Shown here: positions 30,339-41,015 of the stretch, piece after piece
How the letters are laid out: each line of letters starts with the position of its first letter
Numbering within the stretch: position 1 is the stretch's first letter
Source of the DNA: Photobacterium marinum
GTDB lineage: Bacteria; Pseudomonadota; Gammaproteobacteria; Enterobacterales; Vibrionaceae
DNA: 64,000 bases
Direction of reading: 5' to 3'
NCBI RefSeq assembly: GCF_000331515.1
Contig: NZ_AMZO01000007.1
Location: forward strand, 87,110 to 151,109
Program-made: the position numbers and the translations under genes
Notes under the pieces: generated by a model
Databases searched by the model: none
Told to the model about the DNA's origin: nothing
What the model saw: only the letters and a program-made list of their open reading frames with translations

Positions 30339-30444
30339 AGTTTCTGTTGACCTGTCTTAAATAAGGTCGCCACTCAATAATCAATTCAGTTGCTGGCACT
30401 GAGCTGTTTTTATTGAGAGCCTTTGGTAATGAATTACCTCAGAA

Positions 30445-31158
30445 TTAGTACTGAGAGTCCTTCACTATTTTCTCACCGTAGATGCCGTTTTGCGGTACCG
30501 GCTTATAGCTGGAGCTGGCATTGCGCATAATACGCAGTCCTTCCGCACCTGCGTTACGAGCCGAGATAATATCGCCATCGGAATCTCCGTAGTAAAGCTT
30601 AATATTGTTCGCTTTGATGTATTTGGTTTTGGTGTATTCCGTTTTGCTGGATCCTGCAAAAATTACCTTGTGCATGTTGTTAATACCGAAGGCATCTTTC
30701 AGGTACTGAGTTGAAATTTCACATTTTGATCCGGTACGTCCGGTGATGAAGTAAATTTCATCACCACGCTTCTGGTGCATATCAATCAGCTTCTTGCCAA
30801 TTTCTTTCGGTAAACTGAATTTTTCCCATTCACAGTTCATTTTGTCCCAGAATTGCTTAGATTTCAGATAGCTATAGCCATTGGGAGAAAATTCTTGCTG
30901 GCCGCGGTAAAAACCAGGAGAGCTGAACAGAACTGTATCGTCAATATCAAAGCCGACAGCCATTGGTGGTTGATTTTCAAGGCTCTTTTCAATGTCATCA
31001 ACCGATACCCAATGTAGTTGAGTCGGTTCGCCCTGACGCATTATTTGAATGGAACTGAAGCCGGTTTCTGTACCAGGTAATTTTGGATCCGCGAACACAG
31101 AACCGGATGCAAAAGCGCAAGCTAATAGGGAAGAGATTGCAATTTTAGTGATTTTCAT
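30445..31158 (-). CDS. aphA: AphA, class B periplasmic acid phosphatase
   Basis: AphA is a secreted, magnesium-dependent HAD-family phosphatase/phosphotransferase acting on nucleotides in the periplasm. From the ATG at 31158 it has 237 residues. It begins with a Sec signal peptide (MKITKIAISSLLACAFASGSVFA), then the HAD motif I FDIDDT (D71, D73 catalytic), motif II ITGRTG, and motif IV YYGDSDGD. An in-frame ATG at 31179 would add seven residues before the basic start of the signal peptide and is less likely. It is apparently monocistronic, facing lpdA. Confidence 0.93.
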   Translation of the reverse strand: MKITKIAISSLLACAFASGSVFADPKLPGTETGFSSIQIMRQGEPTQLHWVSVDDIEKSLENQPPMAVGFDIDDTVLFSSPGFYRGQQEFSPNGYSYLKSKQFWDKMNCEWEKFSLPKEIGKKLIDMHQKRGDEIYFITGRTGSKCEISTQYLKDAFGINNMHKVIFAGSSKTEYTKTKYIKANNIKLYYGDSDGDIISARNAGAEGLRIMRNASSSYKPVPQNGIYGEKIVKDSQY

Positions 31159-31352
31159 TGGTATTGTTCTTTTTGTCATTGATAAAACTGAGAGGCAAAA
31201 ATACTCCTCAAAAACACATGAGAACTAGATGAAAGTCACAAAGCGCTAATCTTGTTGCATAAGTTTGCGGTGATTTTGACGTAATGAAAGGGCTTGATAA
31301 GTCTAGGTTATGGTTTTGACTATAAAGCTGGCTTTGGTGAATAAAGCAATAA

Positions 31353-31376
31353 AAAGGAGAGCCGAAGCTCTCCTTT
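31353..31376 (-). terminator. Terminator of the chemoreceptor gene
   Basis: Read on the minus strand, AAAGGAGAGC-TTCG-GCTCTCCTTT has a 10-bp stem capped by a stable UUCG tetraloop, with a five-T run at its end. It lies about 57 bp past the stop of the chemoreceptor gene. Confidence 0.9.
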
Positions 31377-31432
31377 AAATTAACCACTCGATTTTCTCGG
31401 CGAAGTACTCTCGTCCTTCGCTTTTAATCTGA

Positions 31433-33355
31433 TTACAGCTTAAATGCGCCAACCATGTCATCCAGTCGCTTCGACAGATCACGCAGTTCCTGGCTTGAGT
31501 GAGCCAGATCTGTTGCTGTGTCTGCCGTGCGCTGGGTTGTCTCATTGATTTCTTCGATATTGCTGTTGATGTCATTTACGACAGTCGACTGCTCTTCTGT
31601 TGCGGTGGCAACCTGAGTATTCATATCAGAAATCAGAGTAATACGGTCAGCAATTGAAACCAGTGCGCCTGATGCTTCGTCTGCTGCTGATACCCCTTCC
31701 GAAGTCAGCTGGCGGCTCTGAACCATCGCATTTACCGCATTGCTGGCTTCTTCCTGCAGACGGTTGATCATATTTTGGATTTCGTCGGTTGAATCAGCAG
31801 TACGGCTTGCAAGGCTGCGTACCTCATCAGCAACAACAGCAAAACCTCGGCCCTGTTCACCAGCGCGGGCTGCTTCGATAGCGGCGTTCAGTGCCAGCAG
31901 GTTGGTTTGCTCCGAGATACCGCGGATCACATCCAAAATGCTGCCGATTGCCTGCGTGTTGTTGGCTAGTGATTCAATCACTTCACTGACCTGACCTACG
32001 TCACTGGACAACTGGTTGATGCTGTTACGGGCCTGGCCGACTACATTCTGGCCGCTCTGGGTTTCTTCTTCTGCGTTGTGTGCAGCTTCTGCTGCCTGAG
32101 CGGCATTGCCGGCAATTTCATTAACGGTTGCGCCCATCTGGTTGATTGCGGTTACAACTTGCAGGGTACGGTCACGCTGAGTATTGCTATTGTCTAGCGT
32201 CAACTGAGCCTGAGAAGCAACCGCTTCAGCTGCACCGCGCAATGAGTTACCGGTTTCAGCAACTTCTTTGACTGAGTGATGGATTTTGCTGATAAAGCTG
32301 TTGAAGCCGTCAGACAGCTGAGCGATTTCATCTTTGCCTTCAATATCAATACGGTGGCGCAGATCGCCTTCGCCTTCACCCAGATCTTTGAATATCACGG
32401 CCAGTCGCTCGATAGGGCGAGTAATATTGCTACCAAGCCAAATGGCCAGCAGAACAAAGACTGAAGCGATAACGGCAGTCCAGAGCATGATCTGGTACTG
32501 AGCCTGATTCAGACCGGCAAAGGCTTCCTCTTTTGGTAGCTCTGCAACCACATACCATCCCATTGACGGGATATAGCTGGTCGCAATCAGGGTGTCCAGA
32601 CCGTTTAGTTTCGCTTCAGCAACATTGAACTCTGACTTGTTCAGTAGCTTGCGTGCGGTGTCACTGTCGTAAATATTGGTCAGATTCGCCTTGCCCATCT
32701 TACTTGAATCTTTGTGGATGCGAACCAGCCCATTGGCATCGGTCAGGTAGACAAAACCGGTTTGCTCCAGCTTGAACTGGTTAATGAAACGAACCATTTC
32801 GTCGATAGATTTCGACAGGCCCGACATACCTCGGCCATTAAGTTGCTGGTAGTTAACAAACAGTTTGATGTCACCGTTGGCTTCCTGGAACACGTTCAGC
32901 ATCGTCGCGTTGCCACTTTTGACATAGTCAAAGAACCAGCCGTCGATGTTATTTTGGGGATCCAGTTTGCGTAGGAATCCATCCTGATTCCAGTAATGGT
33001 GTGTATTTCTGTCTGCTACTGATGAGTCGAACAGGTTGTATTGCGCTTTGATATCATTGAGCATCTGAACCAGACGCGCTTCCTGTTCCGGCGTTTTTTC
33101 ATCTTCATAGTAATCGGTGATAAAGCGGTTATTGGCAAGCTGCCGGGCGGCGGCCTGCATGACAGAAATCTCCTTGTCGATATTATTGCCAATTTGCTTT
33201 AATGTGGCGGGTAATTCCGACTTGAGCAATCGGGTTTCAACAACATCTCGGGCTTGGTTTTGGCCAATGATGCCCACGAGAATTGTTGAGGCCAGGACGG
33301 CAAGAACCATCGCCAGGATCAGTTTTTGTTTAATTGTAAACTGGTTCAACTTCAT
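31433..33355 (-). CDS. Methyl-accepting chemotaxis protein with periplasmic Cache-type sensor
   Basis: This is a 640-residue transmembrane chemoreceptor. From M (33355, [10 protein letters not shown]) there is a first transmembrane segment (about 12-31) and a roughly 270-residue periplasmic ligand domain of dCache type ([30 protein letters not shown]). A second transmembrane segment, a HAMP domain ([16 protein letters not shown]...) and the cytoplasmic signalling domain follow, with the hairpin tip [20 protein letters not shown]. The ligand cannot be named. The frame stays open 78 codons upstream to 33589, but that part overlaps the divergent gene and is not receptor-like. A sigma-28-like promoter lies upstream at 33464-33491. 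Confidence 0.93.
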   Translation of the reverse strand: MKLNQFTIKQKLILAMVLAVLASTILVGIIGQNQARDVVETRLLKSELPATLKQIGNNIDKEISVMQAAARQLANNRFITDYYEDEKTPEQEARLVQMLNDIKAQYNLFDSSVADRNTHHYWNQDGFLRKLDPQNNIDGWFFDYVKSGNATMLNVFQEANGDIKLFVNYQQLNGRGMSGLSKSIDEMVRFINQFKLEQTGFVYLTDANGLVRIHKDSSKMGKANLTNIYDSDTARKLLNKSEFNVAEAKLNGLDTLIATSYIPSMGWYVVAELPKEEAFAGLNQAQYQIMLWTAVIASVFVLLAIWLGSNITRPIERLAVIFKDLGEGEGDLRHRIDIEGKDEIAQLSDGFNSFISKIHHSVKEVAETGNSLRGAAEAVASQAQLTLDNSNTQRDRTLQVVTAINQMGATVNEIAGNAAQAAEAAHNAEEETQSGQNVVGQARNSINQLSSDVGQVSEVIESLANNTQAIGSILDVIRGISEQTNLLALNAAIEAARAGEQGRGFAVVADEVRSLASRTADSTDEIQNMINRLQEEASNAVNAMVQSRQLTSEGVSAADEASGALVSIADRITLISDMNTQVATATEEQSTVVNDINSNIEEINETTQRTADTATDLAHSSQELRDLSKRLDDMVGAFKL

Positions 33356-33461
33356 AATGCTTAGCTGCTTCTTGATATAGTTTTGAACGAGCGAGTCGTT
33401 CTCGGACAACATGTAGCCAATGACACCAATTATGCCACTAGTAACAAAACACTCATTTAAG

Positions 33462-35732
33462 ATGTATCGGCCATTTCGTTGTAAAACTTTAGTGATGCTT
33501 ATCACTTTATGCGGGATATTTTTCTCGATACACACATATGCATCGGAGAGACCAAAGGTTGGGGTTGTTTTAGGCGGTGGGGGGGCCAAAGGTGCGGCTC
33601 ATATCGGTGTGCTTAAAGCGCTGGAAGAAATGCAGATCCCGGTTGACTATATCGTTGGAACCAGTATGGGGGCATATGTTGGAGGCCTTTATGCAACAGG
33701 TATGAGCGCTGATGAAATTGAAGCGTTATTGACGACTGTTGATTGGGATAAAGGCTATACCGATCGTGTTCAGCGCAGCGACCGTCGGGTGCGAGAAAAG
33801 CAGCAGGAAGACAGATATCAGATCCCCAGCGAAATTGGTTTTGATTTCTGGGAGCTGAAGGTGCCAAAGGGAATCGTACAGGGGCAGAGTATGGGAGAAA
33901 TTCTACGTTCGACCTCAGGGAATCTGCCGGAAGTTGAGAGTTTTGACCGTTTGCCTATCCCATTTCGTGCCGTCGCGACTGATATTGAAAACCTGGAGCC
34001 GGTTGTCTTGAGCAAAGGCGATTTGGCTGAGGTGATGCAGGCCAGTATGTCGATCCCAGGTTTATTGCCGCCAATGGAACTCGGTGACAAGCTCTTGGTT
34101 GACGGTGGTATCACTAATAACTTGCCTATTTCCGTGGTAAAGGGGATGGGGGCCGACATTGTGATAGCCGTTGATATCAGTAACGAATTTAAAAAGCGCG
34201 ATGACCTGAATAATTACTTTGCGGTGATGGATCAACTGACCGATTTTATGGTGCGCGATAATGCAAACCGTCAGATACAGCTGCTGACAGATAAAGATGT
34301 GTTGATCCGACCGGATGTAAAAGGTATTTCAACTGCAGATTTTCAAAAGATGCCTGATGTATATGAAAGTGGCTATAAGGCGACGATGGCTTATCAAGAA
34401 AAGTTGCAGGATTGGGGGCGCACATACTGGTATCAGGATTATGTTGATCACAAGCAGCTTCGCCGTCGCGCGCTTAACCACCTGGATCAGCTCCGTATTG
34501 ATGATATTCAGTTGGTAAATCATACCCATTATGCTGATCAGGTGCTGTTGGACAGGCTTGAATTGGAAGCTGGGGATAGGATCAGTTCCGAAGATTTGGC
34601 AGAAAGTGTCCGTAACCTGTATGCCTTGGATCGCTTCGAACGTGTTGATTATCGAATTCAGAGTAAAGGGGATAAAAACATCATCCAGCTTGAAGTGACG
34701 GAGAAGAGCTGGGGGCCCCACTTTATCGATCTACGCTTTGCTCTGGAAGACGATTTCGAGAACAGTACTGAGTACTCCATGGGGATCGCTTTTAATGTCA
34801 CAGGGCTAAGTGAAGCCGGGGCGGAATGGCGTACAGAGCTGGAATATGGTTCTAGTAACCGGATTGCGACAGGACTTTATTTGCCGTTTTTCAAAGACCA
34901 GGAATGGTTCAGCCAGGTAACCGCCGAGTACAAACTGGAAGACCGGCATATAACAGACTCTGAAGAGCCAAGTTTGGATAATGTTGATCTGTTTATACCT
35001 GCCTCTTTTACTGATGTGACTTTCGATGCTTCTTTTGGCTGGCAACCTGAGTTGTGGCAGGAGTTTCGATTGGGCTTCCGCTATATCACCGGTGACATTG
35101 ATTTTCCTCGCCTTATTGATTTGAGTTTGAATACAACCAAATTAAAGCGAGAGAGCCGAATGGGTTATATCAGTTATAACTTAGATACGCTTGATGATTT
35201 TATGATGCCGAAAAGCGGTAATTATCTGCATCTTGAAGTGGCAGCTTCAGATGATGTAGGGAAGAGCCCTGAGGAGGTTGAAACTGATTTTTCCATGCAT
35301 TTTGATGCCAAATGGAAAGGAGCCTACACCACAGGCGATCATACCTTTATGGGGAAAGCGGAAATTGGCCGGTTAGATTCCGATCTTATTGAAGTCTTTT
35401 ATCCGCAACAGATAGGTGGTTTCCTTAATTTATCGGGGATTCCGAAAAATAGCCTTTCCAGCAATAATAAGCTCTTTACCGCTTTCATTTACCGTTATCA
35501 TTTGTTAGATCAGGACTTTGGCCTGTTCAATTCTTCAGTGTACCTTGGTGGTTCTGTAGAGTGGGGGGGGGTCTATAAAGATCACGATCAGTCACTCAGA
35601 GAAGCACCACTCTACATGGCAGGTAGTATTTTTTCCGGTATCACAACACCGCTTGGTCCGTTGGTGCTGGCTTATGGCCAGACTGAGCAGGCTCATAATA
35701 CTTTCTATGTCTTTTTCGGCGGCGCATTGTGA
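33462..35732 (+). CDS. Type Vd autotransporter-like protein: patatin phospholipase + POTRA + BamA-type barrel
   Basis: From ATG 33462 this is a 756-residue exported protein with a signal peptide (about 1-27, ending THTYA-type). The patatin domain has the oxyanion loop GGGGAKG (38-44), the nucleophile motif GTSMG (S68) and D214 in DGG, so the Ser-Asp dyad is intact. A POTRA-like segment (about 345-410) and a C-terminal BamA/surface-antigen beta barrel follow. This order is that of PlpD of Pseudomonas aeruginosa and FplA of Fusobacterium (type Vd secretion), which carry a lipid-hydrolysing passenger to the cell surface. Substrate and surface exposure or release are unknown. An in-frame ATG at 33420 would put 14 residues before the signal peptide and is less likely. 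Confidence 0.88.
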   Translation: MYRPFRCKTLVMLITLCGIFFSIHTYASERPKVGVVLGGGGAKGAAHIGVLKALEEMQIPVDYIVGTSMGAYVGGLYATGMSADEIEALLTTVDWDKGYTDRVQRSDRRVREKQQEDRYQIPSEIGFDFWELKVPKGIVQGQSMGEILRSTSGNLPEVESFDRLPIPFRAVATDIENLEPVVLSKGDLAEVMQASMSIPGLLPPMELGDKLLVDGGITNNLPISVVKGMGADIVIAVDISNEFKKRDDLNNYFAVMDQLTDFMVRDNANRQIQLLTDKDVLIRPDVKGISTADFQKMPDVYESGYKATMAYQEKLQDWGRTYWYQDYVDHKQLRRRALNHLDQLRIDDIQLVNHTHYADQVLLDRLELEAGDRISSEDLAESVRNLYALDRFERVDYRIQSKGDKNIIQLEVTEKSWGPHFIDLRFALEDDFENSTEYSMGIAFNVTGLSEAGAEWRTELEYGSSNRIATGLYLPFFKDQEWFSQVTAEYKLEDRHITDSEEPSLDNVDLFIPASFTDVTFDASFGWQPELWQEFRLGFRYITGDIDFPRLIDLSLNTTKLKRESRMGYISYNLDTLDDFMMPKSGNYLHLEVAASDDVGKSPEEVETDFSMHFDAKWKGAYTTGDHTFMGKAEIGRLDSDLIEVFYPQQIGGFLNLSGIPKNSLSSNNKLFTAFIYRYHLLDQDFGLFNSSVYLGGSVEWGGVYKDHDQSLREAPLYMAGSIFSGITTPLGPLVLAYGQTEQAHNTFYVFFGGAL
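33464..33491 (-). promoter_or_regulatory. Candidate FliA (sigma-28) promoter for the chemoreceptor gene
   Basis: On the minus strand TAAAGTTT (its TAAA core at 33488-33491) is followed, 16 bp after TAAA, by GCCGATAC (33464-33471). The sigma-28 consensus is TAAA-N15-GCCGATAA, so the -35 is exact, the -10 has one mismatch and the spacer is 1 bp long. It would give a leader of about 100 nt. The -10 box lies over codons 1-4 of the divergent gene at 33462. Confidence 0.6.
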
Positions 35733-35967
35733 TCTCACTCTCGAGAATCGTTACTCAATAATTATGCGTGACGTGTGAATGTTGTGAAAACAGGGTGGAT
35801 TTTAATTTTAAGTTAAAACTGATATGCTCACAGGACGGTTTTGGTCTCTTCTGTATGGACTTAGCTCTCAGCCAGGGTTTCTTAAATGGCATACAGCAGC
35901 AGAAGAGATCAATCACTTCCAAGGATGTTTAACCACTAAGGTTAAACCGTAATAAGAGGAATATGTC
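35733..35967 (+). other. 235-bp acnB upstream region
   Basis: AT-rich sequence (about 35800-35828, with TATGCT at 35823-35828) may hold the acnB promoter, but no good -35 is seen. A hairpin next to the ribosome binding site is listed separately. Confidence 0.35.
35927..35947 (+). promoter_or_regulatory. Hairpin immediately upstream of the acnB ribosome binding site
   Basis: GTTTAACC-ACTAA-GGTTAAAC forms a perfect 8-bp stem ending about 5 nt before the AGAGGA ribosome binding site of acnB. Aconitase B is known to bind its own mRNA and to be a target of the iron-responsive RNA RyhB in E. coli. A stem at this position could affect ribosome access, but any such role here is inference. Confidence 0.45.
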
Positions 35968-38565
35968 GTGCTTGAAGCTTACCGTAAACACGTCGAAGAG
36001 CGTGCTGCAGAGGGAGTTGTAGCCAAACCTTTGGATGCCGAGCAGGTTGCGGCGCTGGTTGAACTCCTGAAAAATCCGCCAGCAGGTGAAGAGGCCTTCC
36101 TGTTGGACCTGTTAGAAAATCGTATTCCACCGGGTGTTGATGAAGCGGCATACGTTAAAGCCGGTTTTCTGGCAGCACTGACCAAAGGTGAGGCGGTATC
36201 TCCGATTGTCAGCAAAGAAAGAGCTGCTGAGCTGCTTGGTACCATGCAGGGTGGCTACAATATCGAACCGCTGATTTCTCTTCTTGATGATTCTGAACTT
36301 GCTTCGATCGCTGTTAAAGCACTTTCCCATACATTGCTAATGTTCGATGCCTTCTATGATGTGGAAGAGAAGGCCAAAGCTGGTAATGAGTTTGCGAAGC
36401 AAGTTATCCAGTCCTGGGCTGATGCTGAGTGGTTCCTGTCTAAGCCGGAACTAGCAGAAAAGATCACTCTGACTGTGTTTAAAGTAACGGGTGAAACCAA
36501 CACCGATGACTTGTCTCCTGCACCAGATGCCTGGTCGCGCCCGGATATTCCGTTGCATGCCCTGGCGATGCTGAAAAATGAACGTGAAGGTATTGAACCG
36601 GATCAGTCGGGGGCGGTGGGGCCGGTTAAGCAGGTTGAAAAGCTGAATGAAAAAGGTCACCCATTGGTTTATGTCGGTGATGTTGTCGGTACCGGTTCGT
36701 CACGTAAATCTGCAACTAACTCAGTGCTTTGGTTCATGGGTGAAGATATTCCCTATGTACCGAATAAACGCGCAGGCGGTTTTGTTCTGGGCGGTAAGAT
36801 TGCGCCGATTTTCTTTAACACCATGGAAGATGCTGGAGCACTACCGATTGAGGTTGATGTGACAGCCCTGAATATGGGGGATATCATTGATGTTTATCCT
36901 TACAAAGGTGAAGTTCGCCGTCATGACTCAAATGAATTAGTGGCGAATTTTGAACTTAAAACCGATGTTTTGCTTGATGAAGTTCGTGCCGGCGGTCGTA
37001 TTCCACTGATCATTGGTCGTGGCTTGACTGATCGTGCCCGTCAGTCTTTGAATCTGCCTGCATCTGATATTTTCCGTCGTCCGGGGGCGGTTGCAGACAG
37101 TGGTAAGGGATACACCTTAGCTCAGAAGATTGTCGGTAAGGCATGCGGTGTCGAAGGGATCCGTCCGGGGACATACTGCGAGCCTAAGATGACAACGGTC
37201 GGCTCCCAAGATACAACCGGGCCGATGACCCGTGATGAGCTGAAAGATCTGGCTTGTCTAGGCTTTTCTGCTGAACTTACTATGCAGTCATTCTGTCACA
37301 CCTCTGCCTATCCTAAACCGGTTGATGTTGTTACTCATCACACTCTGCCAGATTTCATCATGAATCGTGGTGGTGTTGCCCTGCGTCCGGGCGACGGTGT
37401 TATCCACTCCTGGCTGAACCGTATGTTGCTGCCGGATACTGTCGGCACCGGCGGTGACTCACACACCCGATTCCCGCTGGGTATTTCGTTCCCGGCAGGC
37501 TCCGGTCTGGTCGCATTTGCGGCGGCAACCGGTGTGATGCCACTGGATATGCCGGAATCGATCCTTGTGCGCTTCAAAGGCGAGATGCAACCTGGGATCA
37601 CTCTGCGCGATCTGGTTCATGCGATTCCTTACTATGCGATTCAACAAGGTCTGTTGACCGTTGAGAAAGCGGGTAAGATCAATGAATTCTCCGGCCGTAT
37701 TTTGGAAATCGAAGGGGTTGAGCACCTGACGGTAGAGCAGGCGTTTGAGCTTTCTGACGCTTCTGCTGAGCGAAGTGCTGCAGGCTGTACGGTTAAGTTG
37801 TCAGAAGAGTCGATCTCTGAGTATCTGCAATCGAATATTGTGATGCTTAAGTGGATGATTGCAGAAGGTTATGGTGATCGACGTACTATTGAACGCCGGA
37901 TTACTGCGATGGAAGATTGGCTGGCTAATCCTGAGCTGATGGAAGCGGATAAGGATTCAGAGTATGCCCATGTGATCGAGATTGATCTGGCAGAAATCAA
38001 AGAGCCGATCCTGTGTGCGCCGAACGATCCAGATGATGCGCGTCTATTGTCAGAAGTGCAGGGCACCAAGATTGATGAGGTCTTCATCGGTTCGTGTATG
38101 ACCAATATCGGGCACTTCCGTGCTGCAGGTAAGCTGTTGGAGAAATTCGGAGGTCAGCTTGATACCCGAATGTGGGTTGCGCCACCGACGAAGATGGATC
38201 GCGATCAGCTCACAGAGGAAGGTTATTACGGTATCTTCGGTCGTGCCGGGGTACGGATTGAAACTCCGGGATGTTCACTGTGTATGGGTAACCAGGCCCG
38301 GGTAGCCGATAAGGCGACGGTAATGTCGACCTCGACCCGTAACTTTCCGAACCGTTTGGGAACCGGAGCTGATGTTTACCTGTCTTCGGCAGAACTGGCG
38401 GCAGTCGGTGCGATCCTTGGGCGTATTCCGACTCAGCAAGAATACCTGGAGTACGCTAAACAAATCGATGCCACGGCAGCCGATACTTACCGTTACCTGA
38501 ACTTCCATAAGATGGAGAGTTACACCAATAAAGCTGGTGACGTTATTATTCAGGCGGCGGTATAG
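35968..38565 (+). CDS. acnB: AcnB, bifunctional aconitate hydratase 2 / 2-methylisocitrate dehydratase
   Basis: AcnB interconverts citrate and isocitrate in the TCA cycle and can act as an iron-responsive mRNA-binding protein. The 865-residue protein starts at a GTG ([16 protein letters not shown]), with AGAGGA upstream. It has the N-terminal HEAT-like domain, the swivel domain ([12 protein letters not shown]) and the catalytic domain. The [4Fe-4S] ligands C710, C769 and C772 occupy the same numbers as in E. coli (GSCMTN and CSLCMG). It appears monocistronic, with a terminator at 38648. Confidence 0.97.
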   Translation: MLEAYRKHVEERAAEGVVAKPLDAEQVAALVELLKNPPAGEEAFLLDLLENRIPPGVDEAAYVKAGFLAALTKGEAVSPIVSKERAAELLGTMQGGYNIEPLISLLDDSELASIAVKALSHTLLMFDAFYDVEEKAKAGNEFAKQVIQSWADAEWFLSKPELAEKITLTVFKVTGETNTDDLSPAPDAWSRPDIPLHALAMLKNEREGIEPDQSGAVGPVKQVEKLNEKGHPLVYVGDVVGTGSSRKSATNSVLWFMGEDIPYVPNKRAGGFVLGGKIAPIFFNTMEDAGALPIEVDVTALNMGDIIDVYPYKGEVRRHDSNELVANFELKTDVLLDEVRAGGRIPLIIGRGLTDRARQSLNLPASDIFRRPGAVADSGKGYTLAQKIVGKACGVEGIRPGTYCEPKMTTVGSQDTTGPMTRDELKDLACLGFSAELTMQSFCHTSAYPKPVDVVTHHTLPDFIMNRGGVALRPGDGVIHSWLNRMLLPDTVGTGGDSHTRFPLGISFPAGSGLVAFAAATGVMPLDMPESILVRFKGEMQPGITLRDLVHAIPYYAIQQGLLTVEKAGKINEFSGRILEIEGVEHLTVEQAFELSDASAERSAAGCTVKLSEESISEYLQSNIVMLKWMIAEGYGDRRTIERRITAMEDWLANPELMEADKDSEYAHVIEIDLAEIKEPILCAPNDPDDARLLSEVQGTKIDEVFIGSCMTNIGHFRAAGKLLEKFGGQLDTRMWVAPPTKMDRDQLTEEGYYGIFGRAGVRIETPGCSLCMGNQARVADKATVMSTSTRNFPNRLGTGADVYLSSAELAAVGAILGRIPTQQEYLEYAKQIDATAADTYRYLNFHKMESYTNKAGDVIIQAAV

Positions 38566-38647
38566 GTTATCTAAGCGAGGTAAGGAATTCGAGAGGCCAG
38601 CGATAAGTTGCTTTTCGGTATTCAACCTGATAATGGCCTGATAACAG

Positions 38648-38679
38648 AAAAGGGAAGCCAATAGTTGGCTTCCCTTTTT
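38648..38679. terminator. Bidirectional terminator between acnB and the glycerate kinase gene
   Basis: AGGGAAGCCAA-TAG-TTGGCTTCCCT forms a perfect 11-bp stem, with AAA before and TTTTT after. It lies 86 bp after acnB and 39 bp beyond the glycerate kinase stop. Confidence 0.93.
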
Positions 38680-38717
38680 CTTTCCTGGCTTCTCAGAATG
38701 GCTCCCCTCTGAGCCCG

Positions 38718-39854
38718 TTATTTTCTTCCTAAGACCCAAACTCTGGCCACATTACTTGCTGTCATCCTGACATTGAATGTGGCTTCTTTGAAGGCCTCTT
38801 CTAATGTCATTGCTCGCGGGACAACACTGAAAACAGCATCAATGCCATGGTCATAGACCACACTACTGTCAGCGGATACACAACCGGCGATAGCGATGAC
38901 CGGAACATTCTGCTGTTTTGCGCAGCGTGCTACGCCGACAGGCGTTTTACCGTGAATCGTCTGGCTGTCGATACGGCCTTCACCTGTGATCACCAGATCT
39001 GCACCCGTTATGGCACCTGATAGATTAACTGCCTCCATCACGATATCAATGCCGGGGCGCAGGTCAGCATCCAGCAAACCAAGCAATGCTGCGCCGAGTC
39101 CGCCAGCAGCACCTGCTCCGGCGATATTTTTGATATCTCGGCCTAGCTGGTATTTGATGATGTCTGCATAATGCGTCAGGTTTGCATCCAGTAACTCGAC
39201 TATTTCCGGTGTCGCGCCTTTTTGCGGACCAAATATGTGGGAAGCGCCTTTGGGGCCACAGAGCGGGTTGTCGACATCACAGGCCACTTCCAGCTTTATA
39301 TTTGCTAGCCTCGAATCGGCCTTGCTGATATCAATCGAGACAAGCTTTGATAATTCGCTGCCGCCAAAGCCGAGAGCTTTTCCGTTGCTGTCTGAAAACT
39401 CAATCCCCAACGCTTGTGCCATCCCGATCCCGCCGTCATTGGTTGCGCTGCCGCCGATACCGATGATGATATGCTCAACCCCATTATCTAAGGCGGCTTT
39501 TATCAGCTCTCCGGTACCGAATGTTGTGGTCAGCAATGGATTTCGCAGTTCAGGTTTTACGAGGTGTAGGCCAGAAGCGGCGGCCATTTCAATGACTGCA
39601 GTGTGGCCATCTCCCAGTAGGCCCCAAAAAGCGTTTACCGGTTCACCCAAAGGGCCTGTTACCTGGTGGCTCATGATGATACCGCCGGTAGCATCAACCA
39701 GAGATTGCACTGTGCCTTCTCCGCCGTCAGCGACTGGAAGCTTGTGATACTCGGCATCGGGCAAGATATGGCGAAAACCATCTTCAATGGCGGTGGCCAC
39801 TTGCATCGCGGTCAGGCTTTCTTTGTACGAATCTGGGGCAATAACAATCTTCAT
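38718..39854 (-). CDS. Glycerate kinase (GarK/GlxK family, glycerate 2-kinase type 1)
   Basis: This family phosphorylates D-glycerate, feeding it to glycolysis. From ATG 39854, with AGGA 9 nt upstream, it has 378 residues. Family motifs are MKIVIAPDSYKESLTA at the N-terminus, PVADGGEGTV, GIGGSATNDGGIGMAQALG and TGEGRIDSQT. An in-frame ATG at 39887 would add 11 residues without a ribosome binding site. It stands alone between acnB and yacL, without neighbouring glyoxylate or galactarate genes, so its pathway role is uncertain. The paralogue names garK and glxK cannot be separated by eye. Confidence 0.9.
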   Translation of the reverse strand: MKIVIAPDSYKESLTAMQVATAIEDGFRHILPDAEYHKLPVADGGEGTVQSLVDATGGIIMSHQVTGPLGEPVNAFWGLLGDGHTAVIEMAAASGLHLVKPELRNPLLTTTFGTGELIKAALDNGVEHIIIGIGGSATNDGGIGMAQALGIEFSDSNGKALGFGGSELSKLVSIDISKADSRLANIKLEVACDVDNPLCGPKGASHIFGPQKGATPEIVELLDANLTHYADIIKYQLGRDIKNIAGAGAAGGLGAALLGLLDADLRPGIDIVMEAVNLSGAITGADLVITGEGRIDSQTIHGKTPVGVARCAKQQNVPVIAIAGCVSADSSVVYDHGIDAVFSVVPRAMTLEEAFKEATFNVRMTASNVARVWVLGRK

Positions 39855-40096
39855 TCGTTTTATTCCTGTTAGAAGAGATTCATCCATGATGCTGGTCGCA
39901 AATGGTCATTTGCTGCCTTCGGGCAAGGTGAGGTTGCATTCCCGCGCCAGATCCTGACAATGTGCGGACTCTGGCTATGACTATTAGATGCTGACGTAGT
40001 GCATTATGCAGGCTGACAGCACTGTTGCCCTGCTACGTACCGTTATTGTATCAGCCACAATTGCCAAAGACTGAATTAAGATTGATGAGGATAGCT

Positions 40097-40465
40097 ATGG
40101 ACTACGAATTTAAGAAAAACACCCTGGAAGGTAGCTATCATGCCGTATTCTCAATGGGCCATGAGGCGATGGGGCGCTGGTTGGTTGAGGAAATCGGAAA
40201 AGACTTTGCCAAGATGGACACTATCGTGACTCAAATTGGTGCGTTGAAAAACAGTACTCAGGAATGGCGACTGGTAGGAGAGGAGCTGACCCTTTGCCTG
40301 CAGGACAATGAAGCCTTAGTCCAAGCTAATTATCTGTTTTCTGAAGATGATACCGAGCTTGAAGAAGACATGAGCTTTTACGATGAAGAGTGTATGTCTT
40401 TGTGTGGTTTTGAAGATTTTGAGCAGATGCTTCAGGCCTGGCGCGCATTTGTGACTCGTTTCTAA
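40097..40465 (+). CDS. yacL: YacL family protein (UPF0231)
   Basis: This is a 122-residue acidic protein of the UPF0231/YacL family, function unknown. The conserved elements MDYEF at the start, [11 protein letters not shown], and [19 protein letters not shown] near the end match E. coli YacL, which also lies near acnB. The ATG at 40097 has a GAGG ribosome binding site 6 nt upstream. An in-frame ATG at 40025 would add 24 non-conserved residues. Confidence 0.88.
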   Translation: MDYEFKKNTLEGSYHAVFSMGHEAMGRWLVEEIGKDFAKMDTIVTQIGALKNSTQEWRLVGEELTLCLQDNEALVQANYLFSEDDTELEEDMSFYDEECMSLCGFEDFEQMLQAWRAFVTRF

Positions 40466-40506
40466 CTACGTCGCCCCGTTTCAGAACAATTTGCTTCCTT
40501 TGAGTG

Positions 40507-40538
40507 AAAAGGCTGCACCGCTATGGTGCAGCCTTTTT
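40507..40538 (+). terminator. Terminator after yacL
   Basis: AAAAGGCTGCACC-GCTAT-GGTGCAGCCTTTT, with further T residues, is a strong intrinsic terminator 42 bp after the yacL stop. Its stem contains the NtrC-like dyad listed next. Confidence 0.93.
40514..40530. promoter_or_regulatory. NtrC-binding-site-like dyad upstream of glnK
   Basis: TGCACCGCTATGGTGCA matches 14 of 17 positions of the NtrC consensus TGCACYAAAATGGTGCA, with both half-sites TGCAC and GGTGCA intact. It lies about 70-80 bp upstream of the sigma-54 -24 element, within normal enhancer range. It is also the stem of the yacL terminator. Confidence 0.7.
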
Positions 40539-40591
40539 TTATTATATTTATCTTTCTGGTTAAGATTTTGATTTTTAAGCGATTTAAAAAC

Positions 40592-40607
40592 TGGCACAAA
40601 GCTTGTT
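40592..40607 (+). promoter_or_regulatory. Sigma-54 promoter of glnK-amtB
   Basis: TGGCAC (40592-40597), 5 bp, and TTGTT (40603-40607) fit the -24/-12 pattern TGGCAC-N5-TTGCW with one mismatch, about 50 bp upstream of glnK. Together with the upstream NtrC-like site it indicates nitrogen-limitation control of glnK-amtB. Confidence 0.75.
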
Positions 40608-40623
40608 TGCTTGTGAACTGTAA

Positions 40624-40995
<372 letters not shown>

Positions 40996-41015
40996 GAACT
41001 GGACTGAGAGGGGTT

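Noticed and set aside
33356..33589. 78-codon N-terminal extension of the chemoreceptor
   Set aside because: The extension is the complement of the divergent gene's coding start; receptor-like sequence begins at [10 protein letters not shown] (33355).
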